This document shows positions 1-11,575 of a stretch of 64,000 nucleotides of DNA, in pieces. Each line of letters starts with the position of its first letter. Position 1 is the first letter of the stretch. The translations under genes were made by a program, and so were the position numbers. A model generated the notes under the pieces. That model saw only the letters and a list, made by a program, of their open reading frames with translations. It made no database searches and was not told the DNA's origin. The DNA is from Acephala macrosclerotiorum (lineage: Eukaryota > Ascomycota > Leotiomycetes > Helotiales > Mollisiaceae), in contig MU119212.1 of the NCBI GenBank assembly GCA_014904845.1, forward strand, positions 310,001 to 374,000. The letters are read 5' to 3'.

Positions 1-3000
1 CCAATTCGAGTCGATATTAAATATGTTCGAGGGAAGCAGGTCGTCACCAGGATGGATATTGCTATTGGCCGGCTACCTATTATGCTGCGCAGCTCGAAAT
101 GTCGTCTCGCAGGCAAGAACGACCACGAAATGGCACATATGAACGAGTGTGCGCTGGATCCAGGAGGCTACTTCATCGTTGGTGGTACCGAGAAAGTCAT
201 ATTGGTACAGGAGCAATTGAGCAAGAACAGAGTCATTGTTGAGTCTGATATAAAAAAGGGCATTGTCTCAGCATCTGTCACCAGGTAACTCGCAAGAGGG
301 CTTGTTTCTTGGAGAAATACTAATTTGTCTTAGTTCAACACACGAGCGCAAATCTAAGAGCTATGTACTGCTGAAGAAAGAGCGTATCTACCTCCAGCAC
401 AATATTCTACAAGAACCAGTACCTATTGTCATTGCGCTGAAAGCACTGGGCATCCAATCTGACCACGAAATGCTCCTCTTAGTAGCTGGCACAGACAGCA
501 AATATCAAGACGAATTCGCGGTAAACTTCGAGGAGGCAAGTAAATTAGGCGTCTTCTCCCAGCACCAGGCGCTGGAATATATCGGTATCAGAGTCAAGAT
601 GGGTGGTCGCAACAAAACTGGAACTGGACAACGACGAAATCCTATTGGAGATGCTATCGAGGCCCTGGCCAACATCATTATCACCCATGTTCCTGTTCAC
701 AAGTTGGATTTCCGACCAAAAGCGCTTTACGTTTGTTTCATGGTCCGCCGTGTCCTGATGGCAATGTACGACCCAAAGCTCGTTGACGATCGTGATTACG
801 TGGGAAATAAACGTCTGGAGCTGGCTGGGCAACTTCTCGCCTTACTTTTCGAGGATCTATTCAAAAAATTCAATTTTGATCTGAAGATGAACATTGATAA
901 AGTATTGAAGAAACCCAACCGGACCGCGCCATTTGATGCATACAATCATTTGCAGTCTCATGGAAACGGCATCACCACCGGCATGAATCGCGCTATATCT
1001 ACTGGCAACTGGAGCGTGAAAAGATTCAAGATGGAGAGAGCTGGTGTCACCCATGTCCTTAGCAGATTGAGCTATATCAGCGCTCTTGGTATGATGACTC
1101 GTATCAGTTCTCAATTTGAAAAGACTCGGAAAGTCAGTGGACCTCGTGCTCTACAGCCATCTCAATTCGGTATGTTGTGTCCATCCGATACTCCAGAAGG
1201 AGAGGCGTGTGGTCTTGTCAAGAACTTGGCCCTCATGACCCATATCACAACCTACGATGACGAGGACCCTGTCAAGAAATTGGTGTTTGTTCTAGGTGCA
1301 GAAGACATCGTCTCTATGAGTGGCAAGGAGATCTATGAGGAGGGTGCATATGTCATTTTCGTGAACGGTACTCCTCTTGCTCTTACAAGACAGCCAAAAG
1401 TGTTCTTGAATTCATTCCGAAAATTTCGACGCATGGGACGAGTCTCAGAATTCGTCAGCATCTTCATCAACCATCACACCAACGCCGTCCATATTGCCAC
1501 TGATGAAGGAAGAATCTGCCGGCCACTCATCGTCGTCGAGAATTCGGAATCTAAAGTCACCACGCGCCACCTGAAAGCTTTGCGCAAGGGCAACATGGAC
1601 TTCGATGATTTCCTCTACAAAGGCGTGGTTGAATATGTCGATGTCAATGAAGAGAACGATTCCAATATCGCCTTGTACGAGAACGAGATTGACGAGACCA
1701 CTACACATCTTGAAATCGAGCCTTTCACGATTCTAGGTGCTGTTGCAGGTCTCATTCCATATCCTCACCACAACCAGTCTCCCAGAAATACATACCAATG
1801 TGCTATGGGTAAGCAAGCTATTGGTGCCATTGCATACAATCAGTTCTCAAGAATTGACACCCTACTTTACCTCATGGTCTACCCTCAACAACCAATGGTC
1901 AAGACTCGAACAATCGAGCTTATCCATTATGACAAGCTTCCCGCCGGACAGAACGCAACGGTTGCCGTCATGTCATATTCTGGCTACGATATTGAAGATG
2001 CACTCGTGCTAAACAAAGCTTCCTGCGACCGCGGCTTTGGACGATGCCAAGTCTTCCGAAAAAATAGCGCACCATTGAAGAAATATCCTAACCGATCACA
2101 AGATCGTCTAGCAGATCCCATGAAGGACGAGAAAAACCCGACGAAGTTTATCTACAAACACACCATCCTAGGATCAGATGGTGTGGCGAATGTTGGAGAA
2201 AGAATTTATAAGGATCAAACGATGATCCACAAGGAGGTCCCTCTCAATACAACCTCGACGGGTATCGGCTCTGACTACGGGACGAACGAATATAGGCCTA
2301 CACCTGTAAACCACAAATTGCCAGAGTTCAGCTATATCGACAAAGTCATGCTCACACAGGGAGAAAACGAGTCAATGATTGTCAAAGTCCAGACCCGTCA
2401 AACCCGACGACCGGAACTCGGCGACAAATTCTCATCTCGTCACGGACAAAAAGGTGTCGTCGGAATCATCGTCAATCAAGAAGACATGCCTTTCGCAGAC
2501 ACAGGAGTTACGCCAGACATCATCATGAACCCTCATGGTTTCCCCTCTCGTATGACAGTCGGCAAGATGCTTGAGCTCCTCTCCGGAAAAGCCGGTGTCT
2601 TGAACGGAACTCTCGAATATGGCACGGCATTCGGCGGCAGCAAAGTCGATGACATGGGCGACATCCTCATCAAGCACGGCTTCAGCTACTCAGGCAAAGA
2701 TTTCGTCACTAGCGGAATCACCGGCGAGTCCTTACCAGCATACATCTTCTTCGGTCCCATCTACTACCAAAAACTCAAGCACATGGTTCAAGACAAGATG
2801 CATTCCCGCTCTCGCGGACCCCGAGCAATTCTCACACGTCAACCAACAGAAGGTCGTTCTCGAGAGGGTGGTCTCAGATTAGGAGAAATGGAACGTGATT
2901 GTTTAATCGCTTACGGCGCATCTCAACTCCTACTCGAAAGATTGATGCTCAGCAGTGACGCCCATGAAGTCGATATCTGCGAAGTTTGTGGATTGATGGG

Positions 3001-3151
3001 ATATCAGGGATGGTGCCAGACGTGCAAGAGCACGAGGGGAGTGACACGTATGACGATGCCATATGCGGCAAAGTTGCTGGTGCAGGAGTTGTTGAGCATG
3101 AATGTGTTGGTGAGGTTGAAGCTTGAAGATGAATTTCCGCACCCGAAATAG
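1..3151 (+). CDS. RPC2: RNA polymerase III second-largest subunit (RPC2/RET1), 5' partial
   Basis: Second-largest (beta-like) subunit of RNA polymerase III, which transcribes tRNA and 5S rRNA genes in the nucleus. The reading frame is open from base 1, so the N-terminus (roughly 115 residues by comparison with yeast) lies left of the window. One intron, 285-333 (GTAACT...TTAG), splits an AGT serine codon; the spliced junction reads [11 protein letters not shown], matching the family. Exons 1-284 and 334-3151 give 1033 residues. Visible landmarks are the hybrid-binding motif [12 protein letters not shown] near base 2419 and the C-terminal zinc finger CEVCG...WCQTC near 2978-3027, with all four cysteines. 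Both are diagnostic of RPB2-type subunits; the sequence around the intron is closer to RPC2 than to RPB2 or RPA2. The gene looks intact and conserved. Confidence 0.96.
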
Positions 3152-4804
3152 GGGAGAAGAGAGTGATTGGAGGGGGTTTATGACTCACGAGCTTAAGATG
3201 GATAGCTGCATTTGGGGGCGTTTTGATTAGACATGAATGGTGCATAGCCTTGGCGTAAATGGACTATATTTGGAGACTACTGATGCACTCTGCTATTTCT
3301 TGCATGCATGAGAGATGACTTGCTTTCATGACGTCGCCCGGCGGTGGCTTCTTATACGTACTGCAGTGCTACCCAACGTCGACTTCCCGTTATTCTATTT
3401 CTCCATGGAACATCGGCATCTCAAGCCATCTTAGTTACCTTCGATGTCTAGTGACTTTCAACCACGAATCAAAGTTTTGCTTGGTAGTCACGTGTCTTCG
3501 CATGCAAAGATCAGGGCCAGAGGTGAGCCAAATTGAGCAGGTTTAGGGCCCAGACGGAGTTCCGCCGCTGCCCAGATACGCAACGAAGCTTTGTTGATGT
3601 TCTCATAATGCCAGTCCATTCACTCTCATCGAGAGGAAGAGAATATACTGGAGCTTTGAGGCGCCTGCTTGGCGGTCGCATGCGGAACGTAGATATGCCC
3701 CCAAAAAAAAAAAAAAATTCGTTGATGTGCTTGTAGACTTGGTACGTTCGCTCTTTTGGAGAGGAGCCAGATTGAGGTGTGCCGAAGGCTTTGAGCATCC
3801 TGCAAGTTGGTCAGTGCTCGCGGGACGTAGACATGCAACGAAAGTTTGTAATGTTCTCACAATTTTAGAACATTCACTCTTCTTCAGAGGAAGGGCTAAA
3901 CCAAATCGACGTATGCTGAAGGCTTTGAGCTTCACGGTGAGCGCTCGCTAGCGAGATGCATACGTGCAAGGAGACTTTTTTATTGTCCTGTTTGTGTTGG
4001 AACATCGTTTAGCTTTGAAGCTTGTGCAAACGGAGTAGTGCTCAATGCCTGGACCTTATGAAAGATAAGATGGTGGACTGCAAGTGTCGTGGAGAATTGT
4101 CCCGTTGCGAGAATGCAACGAATTTCTCTCCAAATCTCACAGGGGCTGGGATACTCACTCACTTAAGATACAAAAAGTGCGCACATTCTAGACCAGAATC
4201 TCGGAAGATGCCACTTAGCAACCGACAATAGACTCGATTCTCTTCTTGCTTCTCGGAGCAATCCGTACAAAGCCACTCATCTTGTCCCTGCTCTGGCTGT
4301 TAAAGAGCATTCTAGCGTTTTGAGAGGAACAGGTAACAAAATTCACAGAACACCTCGAGATTACAGTTTCCGAACTTCTTTATCCATTCTGACCTCATGA
4401 AGGAAAATAGCCACATCCACCCGTTTCTTAACCTCACTCTAGTCAACCACCAGAAACAAGCTCGGTAATCATGATCAAGTTGCTCAGAGCAACTTCAGCA
4501 AGAAAAATGGAAAAGTTCAGAGCTACGGTAGGTACCCTCGTCGGGCCCTCTCTCGAAAACTTCATGATTGGCCTCCCACCCGCAGAGAAAGACAGTGCTT
4601 CATCTTGCTCGCTGATAATATGTATCGAATTAGAACTGCGTCTTATGGCTCAATACTCTGATGGTAATGCAAATCTAAAGATCACAACACACTTACAGGG
4701 TGCTGAAGCTTGATCACTTAGACTGAGAGTTCGTCGTTTGATGTCAGGACCAAGATTCCACACCGGCATCCAAATAGATAAGGACGCCGTTTGAGTAAGC
4801 GAAA
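3152..4804. other. 1.65 kb gene-free spacer between convergent RPC2 and HET gene ends
   Basis: Lies between the 3' ends of RPC2 (+) and the HET-domain gene (-). I see no convincing coding sequence: short open frames overlap on both strands and lack a recognisable domain. It contains the decayed tandem repeat listed separately and a 15-base A run at 3703-3717. The part from about 4030 to 4800 shows nothing identifiable. Confidence 0.7.
3574..3966. repeat. Diverged tandem repeat, about 125-140 bp period, three copies
   Basis: Three consecutive segments share the order: an AACGAA/TTCGTTGATG-like opening, an ATTCACTC or GTTCGCTCTT block, an (A)GAGGA(A) block, a GAAGGCTTTGAGC-like block and a closing CGTAGA[T/C]ATGC. 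The closing motif falls at 3688, 3826 and, degenerate, around 3952-3965, giving spacings of about 138 and 128 bp. A weaker fourth fragment may follow to about 4030. A 15-base A run interrupts the second copy near its start. Copies are considerably diverged, so the array is old. Function unknown. Confidence 0.6.
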
Positions 4805-6772
4805 TCAATGCATTGCAAAAACCGCTGGCTTTCCACCTGCTTTCACGATTTCGTCCGTGTTCTTATGCATCAACCCACCGACAAAGCATTCTCCCACGAA
4901 CGAGCAATGCTCAATAGGAAGTTGTTTCCCTTCCCCATCTCTCAAATTAATCGCTTTTCGAATTTCCAAATCAGCTTCCTCCAAATCTTTCACCTTTCCC
5001 CTAACCCCAAACCACCACGCCCACAACCTCCCCATCAATCCCAGCTTCTCGACTTTCTCCCTCTCCCTCCGTCTAAGCACGAACGGTATCCCACTCCCCC
5101 CAAAAACCACCACCAAGTCCCCCTCCTCCGCCTCCTGTGGAACAAGCGCCAAAATCTCATTTTCCAACTTCGCCAACCTCCTCCTATACGTCAACGGATG
5201 AGAACGATTAATCAAACTAGTCACCGTAGCTAATCTCGTCCCCAAATCCGACAATATCCCATGCTCAAGTAAAATCTTGCGATGATGTTTATTGTCCCAG
5301 ATCACGCGGCCGATAGACCCTGGTGAGGGTTTTATAGAGGAGGGGGAGAGATCGATAGTTGTTATTGTGGAGTAGAGATGCCCTTTGCAGGCTAAGAGAG
5401 AGAATGCAGGGAGGTAGGCGTAGACTGGTTTTTGGGCGGTGGGTGAGGTGGAAGAGGGAGTAGGTGGGGAGATCCAGTCTACTATTTTGTTTTTGTAGGG
5501 GGTGGGTGTGCGCCAGTCTGGTACCCAGGAGGGGAGTTTGGCGAGTTGAGGAGCTTGTGGAGAGGTGTCAAGAGTTTGGAATTGTACTGCTCCGGCGTGG
5601 CTGAGGACTTCGTAGGTGGATGTGTGGTCGAGGAGGTATTTTACTGTGCTAATATCTGTTTTAACTTCGAGAATTGGGGATGAATCAAGTGAAGGCTTTT
5701 TCACTTACTCCATATAAACTCTTGCGGGAGACTCCTCATAGGTGATTCTCAACTCCCTCCATCCCTGTGGCTTCCTAGCAATACCCGAAACAGCAAACAC
5801 CATATCCCTCTCATCACTCGCCTTCGCTCCTCTCTTACTGACCAACAGATCAAGCAATCCCATTCTTGCCTCAAACTCCCTTCCGCCACTCATATCCCAC
5901 TTCGGCATTGGCTCCGAAAGTCCTTGGGCAAGTCGATACCCTCGACGTTCCCAGTACATATCTTCAAGTCTTTGTCGAGGTTCGTTGCCATAGCCGCCTC
6001 CAAAGTACTTATTCTCGTGGGACAAGAGAGCGATGATAGCTTGGCAGAATGTTTCCCAGGGGACTTTGATGCTGCCGCATTGGACCCAGGGGTTGGAGGT
6101 GACGATGATCTCTTGGAAGATCCATATACGGAGCCAGTATGGACGCCAGAGGATCTTAAATGCTTGATCTATCAACTCTTGCTTTCGGAGTCCGGAATTG
6201 GAAACTAAAGCCTTGACCACAGCACTTCTGGTCGTTGCTGCCAGAATCGAGGACCTTGAAGATTGGATAGCATGGAGTAAGGCATCTGACCCTTCTGTTG
6301 CTTCTCCAAGGAAGATGGCTGTTGATTGAGCGGCGGAGTAGATAGATCTCATCTGACTGACATGGAAATTCCTTTCCTCAACATCTTCTTGGTTGATACA
6401 CAGACTATCAGCCCACAACTTCACCGCGATTCGCGAGGCTCTGAGATGTCGGAGTGCTCGTTCAAGATTCTGAGTGATATGAAAAGGACGTCCATCAATC
6501 TCTATCTTTGCTTTTGGAAGAGGGTCTCCCCATGTGTATGAGAGTGCTGTGTAGCTTTTCTGGTTTAAATGACCAGTTTGAGTAGATTCTGATCCCCATG
6601 ATGATTCGATCATACGGCAGCTGATAGGAGAGGTAAGGAATGGAGCAGGTTGGAGGAGAATGAGGCGTATTGCATCTTGGGGGCCGGTGAGGGGTTTATA
6701 TGAGTAGGATGGGATTCGGGGAAAGGCGAGGATGGTTTGGATTATGGTCGAGAGTTGGAATTTGTGGTGCAT
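4805..6772 (-). CDS. Heterokaryon incompatibility (HET) domain protein
   Basis: Two exons, 5709-6772 and 4805-5648, with intron 5649-5708 (GTAAGT...TTAG); together 635 residues. The N-terminal half carries HET-domain signatures: YTALSYTWGDP at about residues 74-84, then LWADSLCINQED and the SQMRSIYSAAQ block. HET domains occur in proteins that trigger death or growth arrest when unlike fungal individuals fuse, and some act in wider immune-like responses. The C-terminal half after the intron has no domain I recognise. The gene diverges from the methyltransferase gene across a 1.2 kb spacer. It looks intact. HET-domain genes are numerous and variable, so the specific role and partner cannot be inferred. 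Confidence 0.92.
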
Positions 6773-7998
6773 GCTCGGATACGGCGTTCTCGGGTCAGGT
6801 GGAAAGGAGAGGCAGTGGCTTCACATGACGGTAGCGAAGGCAAGGGATTCGGGCGATGCAATTTCATTGTTCAGTGAAGGAGTAGATTTGTCCGTAGTCG
6901 TTGAAGCTATCATCAACGGTTGATTGTGAAGATGAATGTTTTCTGGCGGCCATCAAACCCCCTGCACGCACGCACGTGACTACACATCTAATCCAACATC
7001 CAGCGAAATGGCGAGCGCGATTTCCAAACCTACAATTCGACCTCAACGCTATATCAATTCTCCGAATTCAACTGCCTCCGTTCATGCAGCACACTTCGAC
7101 TTAAACTCCAACAAAGCCGTCAACCTATTTTTACTTTCAATATCTGATGTCGAATCTATTTCAGGGCATCGGTTCTCGGGATGATGATGATGGCGCCAGC
7201 AAGGGCATCATTGGGGATTCAGTCAATCTATAGAGGCTCGGGCGGGGCTTGATTGAGACAGTTCGAGCTCATGGCACATGAGTGGCCGCCATGCGTTCTT
7301 CAATTGCCGTCGTTCCAAGTCTCGAGGGTCTGTAAGCGCCCAGATGCAAGCGTCACGCAGATTCACCCAAGCGACCTGGCCTTTCATTCGCCCTGCATCT
7401 GCACATCATCACGAATCACGACACTCTGCGCACCCCTCGCGCGCGCCATTCGACGAACCTCAAATGCTAATTTTGGCTCTGGAAAATTATCCTCAACCTC
7501 GTGGTTCGCAATCAACAATCTCTGTACCCCTCGATTGGGTACCGGCGTAGGCAACGTGTGGTGGAACTGGCCACAGCATGATAAACTGCTCCTCGTCCAT
7601 CTCGTTTCGGCTGTCTTTCCCCACGCACCCGTGAACATGAGCCACAAGCATTGTTCTCGGCGCGTTCATGTACTATGCTTGTAGCTCAATACTGTCTATC
7701 GACCCAGATTGGGACCGAGATCCCAGCCCTGCGCCAATGCCGAAGCCCTTTAGCGCTGACCAGTGAGGGCGTGAATCGACGTTGGTCGTATAAACATTCT
7801 GGCTACCCAGGAAACCAGGTAATCTGCCTCTCCTTTCTTGTCATCTCATTCTCGTCGTTGCTGTCGTCGCCTGTTTTTCCAAAAAGTCTTCGTTGATCGA
7901 AGCAATACTATCGTTTATAATATTCGCAACAATCGTTATTGACGCTGGCCGTCACATCTTGGGGATAAGTTCTCGTCGATCAGGGACGCAGCATCAGC
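6773..7998. promoter_or_regulatory. Divergent intergenic region of HET gene and methyltransferase gene
   Basis: 1.2 kb between the start codons of two divergent genes, so it must hold both promoters and 5' leaders. A pyrimidine-rich stretch at about 7828-7885 lies shortly upstream of the methyltransferase start, as is common near fungal transcription starts. Short open frames here lack domain or codon support. No specific operator identified. Confidence 0.5.
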
Positions 7999-10878
7999 AT
8001 GTATACGGCGTTCTCTGGATCGATAAATATGGGTACATTAGATTTCCTACCAGCTACTACTTACAGACCGCCGTCTCCTGGGCAGGCCCGCAGGCGTCGG
8101 CGGTCTCTTAATACTATAATAGAAGATGAAGAGGATTCAACTAGGGGATCAATGGTCGAAGTACGAAGAAGTCGAGACAGGGAACCGAGGAAAGCAGATT
8201 GGCTTTCTCCTCTCAGCGACCACTTCCCTACTCCTCGAGGCATTCATTTCATGTCTGCACCGATTCCGCCTTCTTCTGTGGAGGACTCAGATAATGACAA
8301 CGACAATGACATCGAAAGCGTTTCCCCAACTCCTTCATCTGCCCCATGGACGAGAGACAGCTACACGACAGAAGCTACCGAATTCGATGACCTTTACGAT
8401 GCGTCTTCAGACGAGGAGCGGAAGAAAAGGGTACGGGCTAGGAGGAACAATTCTCAACAGTCGAACAGGCAGAAAAGGTCATCTGGGGATTCCACTTCTA
8501 GCAGAGCGTCGTTATCTTCGCTCCCTAGTTTGGCCATTCCGTCTGGAGGAGATCCATGGCCTGGTGTCGCCGCTTTCAAGCTGTTGACATCTCCTGTACC
8601 TCCCACACCCCCGCCAAAAGTGCCAATGTCTCCCGCTATCTTCAAATATCTACAGTCTCAAGAGGTTCCGTCTTGCTCTGCCCCACCTTCCTTGGATGGG
8701 AGTCTTTCATCCGAGCAAATGGCGATCATGTCAGCTCCGCCAACGCCAGACGTTGGAAATGAAAGTGATTCCGAGGGTGATGGTTGGGGAGGAGGGGCTC
8801 AGCTACAACCTGCTGCAATGGCAACTCTACAAGCGCTTTCCGGGGGCGACGATTTGTTCGAGCAGCAGACTGAACAGGTCATTGAGCTCACACATATCTC
8901 GCCGTCCATCTCGCCACGAGAGATGCAGCAAAGCCTTCCACCACTGGTCACCAACATTCACCGCCATGACTCAATTGTGCTTTCGCCAGAACAACAAAGG
9001 TCTCTGAACAGTCTCACTCGACTCGAGATCCCATCACCTGGCGGATTCTTCTCTGCGCTGTCTCCAGGCACCAGGCACACATGGCATCTCGTTGCATGCA
9101 CACCAGAATCTGCTCATCCGCCATCTTCAACCACTGCCGAGCATTTCTACAAGACGCCGTGGTCTAATGCTCCTGTCGAGAGGATCATCGAAGTCTCAGA
9201 ATCCGCTTCAGACGGCATCCCAACAGCAAGGCCAAACGTGACTCAGGTCAAATCTGATCTTACAGTCCGTCCCGAGCTTCGACACGAGAGCTCAGACGAT
9301 ACCATCACAGGCATTCAAACGTCTCCTATCGACGAAGAAGTCATCCCGGACGAGATCATAGCCAATCATGCCGATGACTACGCCAGCAAGCTGAATGTCA
9401 CAGCAGTTGCCAACCTCGACCGAACCCGTCTCTGGCTCGCTGCGCAATCTACCTTCCTCTCCGACCTCATCAATCCCACCGAAGCTCGCGACGATGAAGC
9501 TGCCCTGCTAAAACGCGCCGCTTCTACCAAATCCCAAGTCAGCGTCTCTAGCGAAATCAGTCTAAAAGAAAACCCCCTACCAACCACAGTCTCCATCTCC
9601 CCTCCTCGAAAGACTGTCCGATTCTCCGACATAGTCACAACCTCAGACGCCATCGCGGTCCCCCTCCCCTCCAAGCTCGATCGCCAAGAATCAGCCTACT
9701 ACCGCGCCTTCCAACACTTCGTCGCCCAATCCCGCTATCGAGACACATTCATCCACCGCATCCCTCGTTTCGAATCTTTGCAAGCCCAGCGCGTCTCCTT
9801 CGCTATCGCTCATCGGGCCCACCTCCTCGGAAAATACCAACTCTCCGTCATCCCCATGTCTGCCAAACGTCGCTTATCAGCAAACGTAGCACGCGGCGAC
9901 GAAATTGCCCCCGAAGACCCAGAAAAGCTAAAACGCGACAAAGAGCACGAAGCCCGACAACAAATATCCTTCGCAACCTGGAACGTTCAAGCCATTAAAC
10001 TCCTCAACGGCGGTCGTTTAATCGCTGCTCCCGTCGCCAAACGTCTAGCTCGACTCTCGTCAATGGGGCCGAAGATGGATGGAACGCCAAGAGACAGGGC
10101 GAGGATTCTTGATCTAGGTGGACAAGCGACTTGTGATTGGGCGTGGCATTGTGCTGTCGAATATCCGAACACGAAGGTGTATACCATAACGACGAAATCT
10201 TTGCGCCAGTTGTCGAATTCTAATATTCGGGGTCCCAAAAATCACCGCAACGTCGCCGTCGAACGCTTAGTGAGACTCCCATTCAGAGATAATCAATTCG
10301 ACCTCATCTCCGCGAGGGAGATTTACACGATTCTAAGAGAGCAGGCGCCGAATGGAGAAGATGAATGGGAGAGCTGTTTGAGAGAATGTTACAGGATCTT
10401 GAAACCGGGCGGGTATCTCGAATTTTCAATCCTCGATTCAGATATCGTTAACGCGGGGCCCCTCGGTCTCGCCAAGTCCGTTGCATTTGGCTTCACGCTC
10501 CGCACACTGGGATACGATCCTTCTCCCACAAAGGCATTCATCTCCCGTTTGTCCCGCGCTGGATTTGTCAACATCAAGAGAGCTTGGGTTTTCTTGCCGA
10601 TGGGGGCAAAGAGGGAGAATAAGGTCGTAGAGAGGGATAGTATGGGTGTTGAGATTAAGTTGGAGTTGGAGGCGATGGTTACGGGGAGCACGGAGGGGGC
10701 GGCGAGTATTTGTGGTGTTGCGGGGGGTTGGGCTTGGGAGAAGTGGTTGCTGAGGGCGAAGGTTCAGACTGAGGGGATGGATGCCACGGTAGAGGGTGTG
10801 CAAGATGTTGTGGAGGAGGGGAGGGCGTGTGGGGCGGGGTGGAGGACGGTTAATGGGTGGGGGAGGAAACCTTTGTAG
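7999..10878 (+). CDS. Large SAM-dependent methyltransferase-domain protein with long disordered N-terminus
   Basis: Single-exon gene of 959 residues. About the first 480 residues are low-complexity, rich in Ser, Pro and acidic residues, with poly-Arg RRRRR near the start, so probably disordered. A class I methyltransferase fold follows: the SAM-binding motif ILDLGGQ near residue 705, an acidic strand-2 region, a DNQFDLISAR post-I block, and LKPGGYLEFS near residue 800. The reaction and substrate cannot be told. The layout, a nuclear-type disordered tail plus a C-terminal methyltransferase of the UMTA/LaeA-like superfamily, suggests a regulatory or protein methyltransferase rather than a small-molecule enzyme, but that is inference. 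The first ATG of the frame was chosen; a second in-frame ATG lies 10 codons in. No intron or lesion seen. Confidence 0.85.
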   Translation: MYTAFSGSINMGTLDFLPATTYRPPSPGQARRRRRSLNTIIEDEEDSTRGSMVEVRRSRDREPRKADWLSPLSDHFPTPRGIHFMSAPIPPSSVEDSDNDNDNDIESVSPTPSSAPWTRDSYTTEATEFDDLYDASSDEERKKRVRARRNNSQQSNRQKRSSGDSTSSRASLSSLPSLAIPSGGDPWPGVAAFKLLTSPVPPTPPPKVPMSPAIFKYLQSQEVPSCSAPPSLDGSLSSEQMAIMSAPPTPDVGNESDSEGDGWGGGAQLQPAAMATLQALSGGDDLFEQQTEQVIELTHISPSISPREMQQSLPPLVTNIHRHDSIVLSPEQQRSLNSLTRLEIPSPGGFFSALSPGTRHTWHLVACTPESAHPPSSTTAEHFYKTPWSNAPVERIIEVSESASDGIPTARPNVTQVKSDLTVRPELRHESSDDTITGIQTSPIDEEVIPDEIIANHADDYASKLNVTAVANLDRTRLWLAAQSTFLSDLINPTEARDDEAALLKRAASTKSQVSVSSEISLKENPLPTTVSISPPRKTVRFSDIVTTSDAIAVPLPSKLDRQESAYYRAFQHFVAQSRYRDTFIHRIPRFESLQAQRVSFAIAHRAHLLGKYQLSVIPMSAKRRLSANVARGDEIAPEDPEKLKRDKEHEARQQISFATWNVQAIKLLNGGRLIAAPVAKRLARLSSMGPKMDGTPRDRARILDLGGQATCDWAWHCAVEYPNTKVYTITTKSLRQLSNSNIRGPKNHRNVAVERLVRLPFRDNQFDLISAREIYTILREQAPNGEDEWESCLRECYRILKPGGYLEFSILDSDIVNAGPLGLAKSVAFGFTLRTLGYDPSPTKAFISRLSRAGFVNIKRAWVFLPMGAKRENKVVERDSMGVEIKLELEAMVTGSTEGAASICGVAGGWAWEKWLLRAKVQTEGMDATVEGVQDVVEEGRACGAGWRTVNGWGRKPL

Positions 10879-11575
10879 TGTTGATGGGTAGTAAGCGAAG
10901 CGAGCAGGATGGGAACTGGCTTCTGGAGGAACTTGCCTTGAAGGCGAGGTTGAGTTGGGTATGGATGGGCTGGGAGTTTGGAGAATGGAGTGAGTGACGG
11001 AATGGGATAGGATGGATAACGGTGTTGGTTGGGCTGTAGGAAGCGATAATTGGCGTCTTGAATATAAGCTGGTGGTGTTCTGATAAACACGTCCTCTCTC
11101 ATGCACATCCATCTAAGAACGAGAAAAATACGGTTACAGTAGTCCATTGCAGGATGTCTTACTCTTTCATCAAACCTCAATCAACCCCGGTACTCTCAGA
11201 CACTAAACTCCATCAAGCCTCGGGTTCGGGTCCTTTACGAGCTACCCACTTAAGTCGGCTGCTATGACCTTACGTGAATCTCCAGACTCAGCACTAGCAT
11301 TCAGCCGCATCCAACTTGCAGCATGACAACCCAACCTCAACCAATGAAAGCGAGCACTCGCTCTTAAATCCAATCATCCATTTTCATTGGAAACTTTTGC
11401 GATCGAAACATGGTATAAGACAGCGAAACCAGCTCCCCGCAATGACAGCTTCTTCGTCTAAGCTCGCTTCTTGAGTCCTTATATCAACCTCATCTTTCTT
11501 GCCACTGACACTGCATGCCATTTCAATTTCGTTCCTCCCTATACACTCCTCCAAAATAAGAACACAGTCTGTAAC
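10879..11575. other. 0.7 kb intergenic spacer
   Basis: Between the methyltransferase stop and the alpha/beta hydrolase start, both on +. Contains the 3' end of one gene and the promoter and leader of the next. Long open frames on the minus strand over 10438-11180 are proline/serine-rich shadows of the upstream gene's 3' end. Nothing else identifiable. Confidence 0.6.

Noticed and set aside
10438..11180. Long proline-rich open frames on the minus strand
   Set aside because: They mirror the glycine-rich 3' end of the methyltransferase gene and lack any domain.
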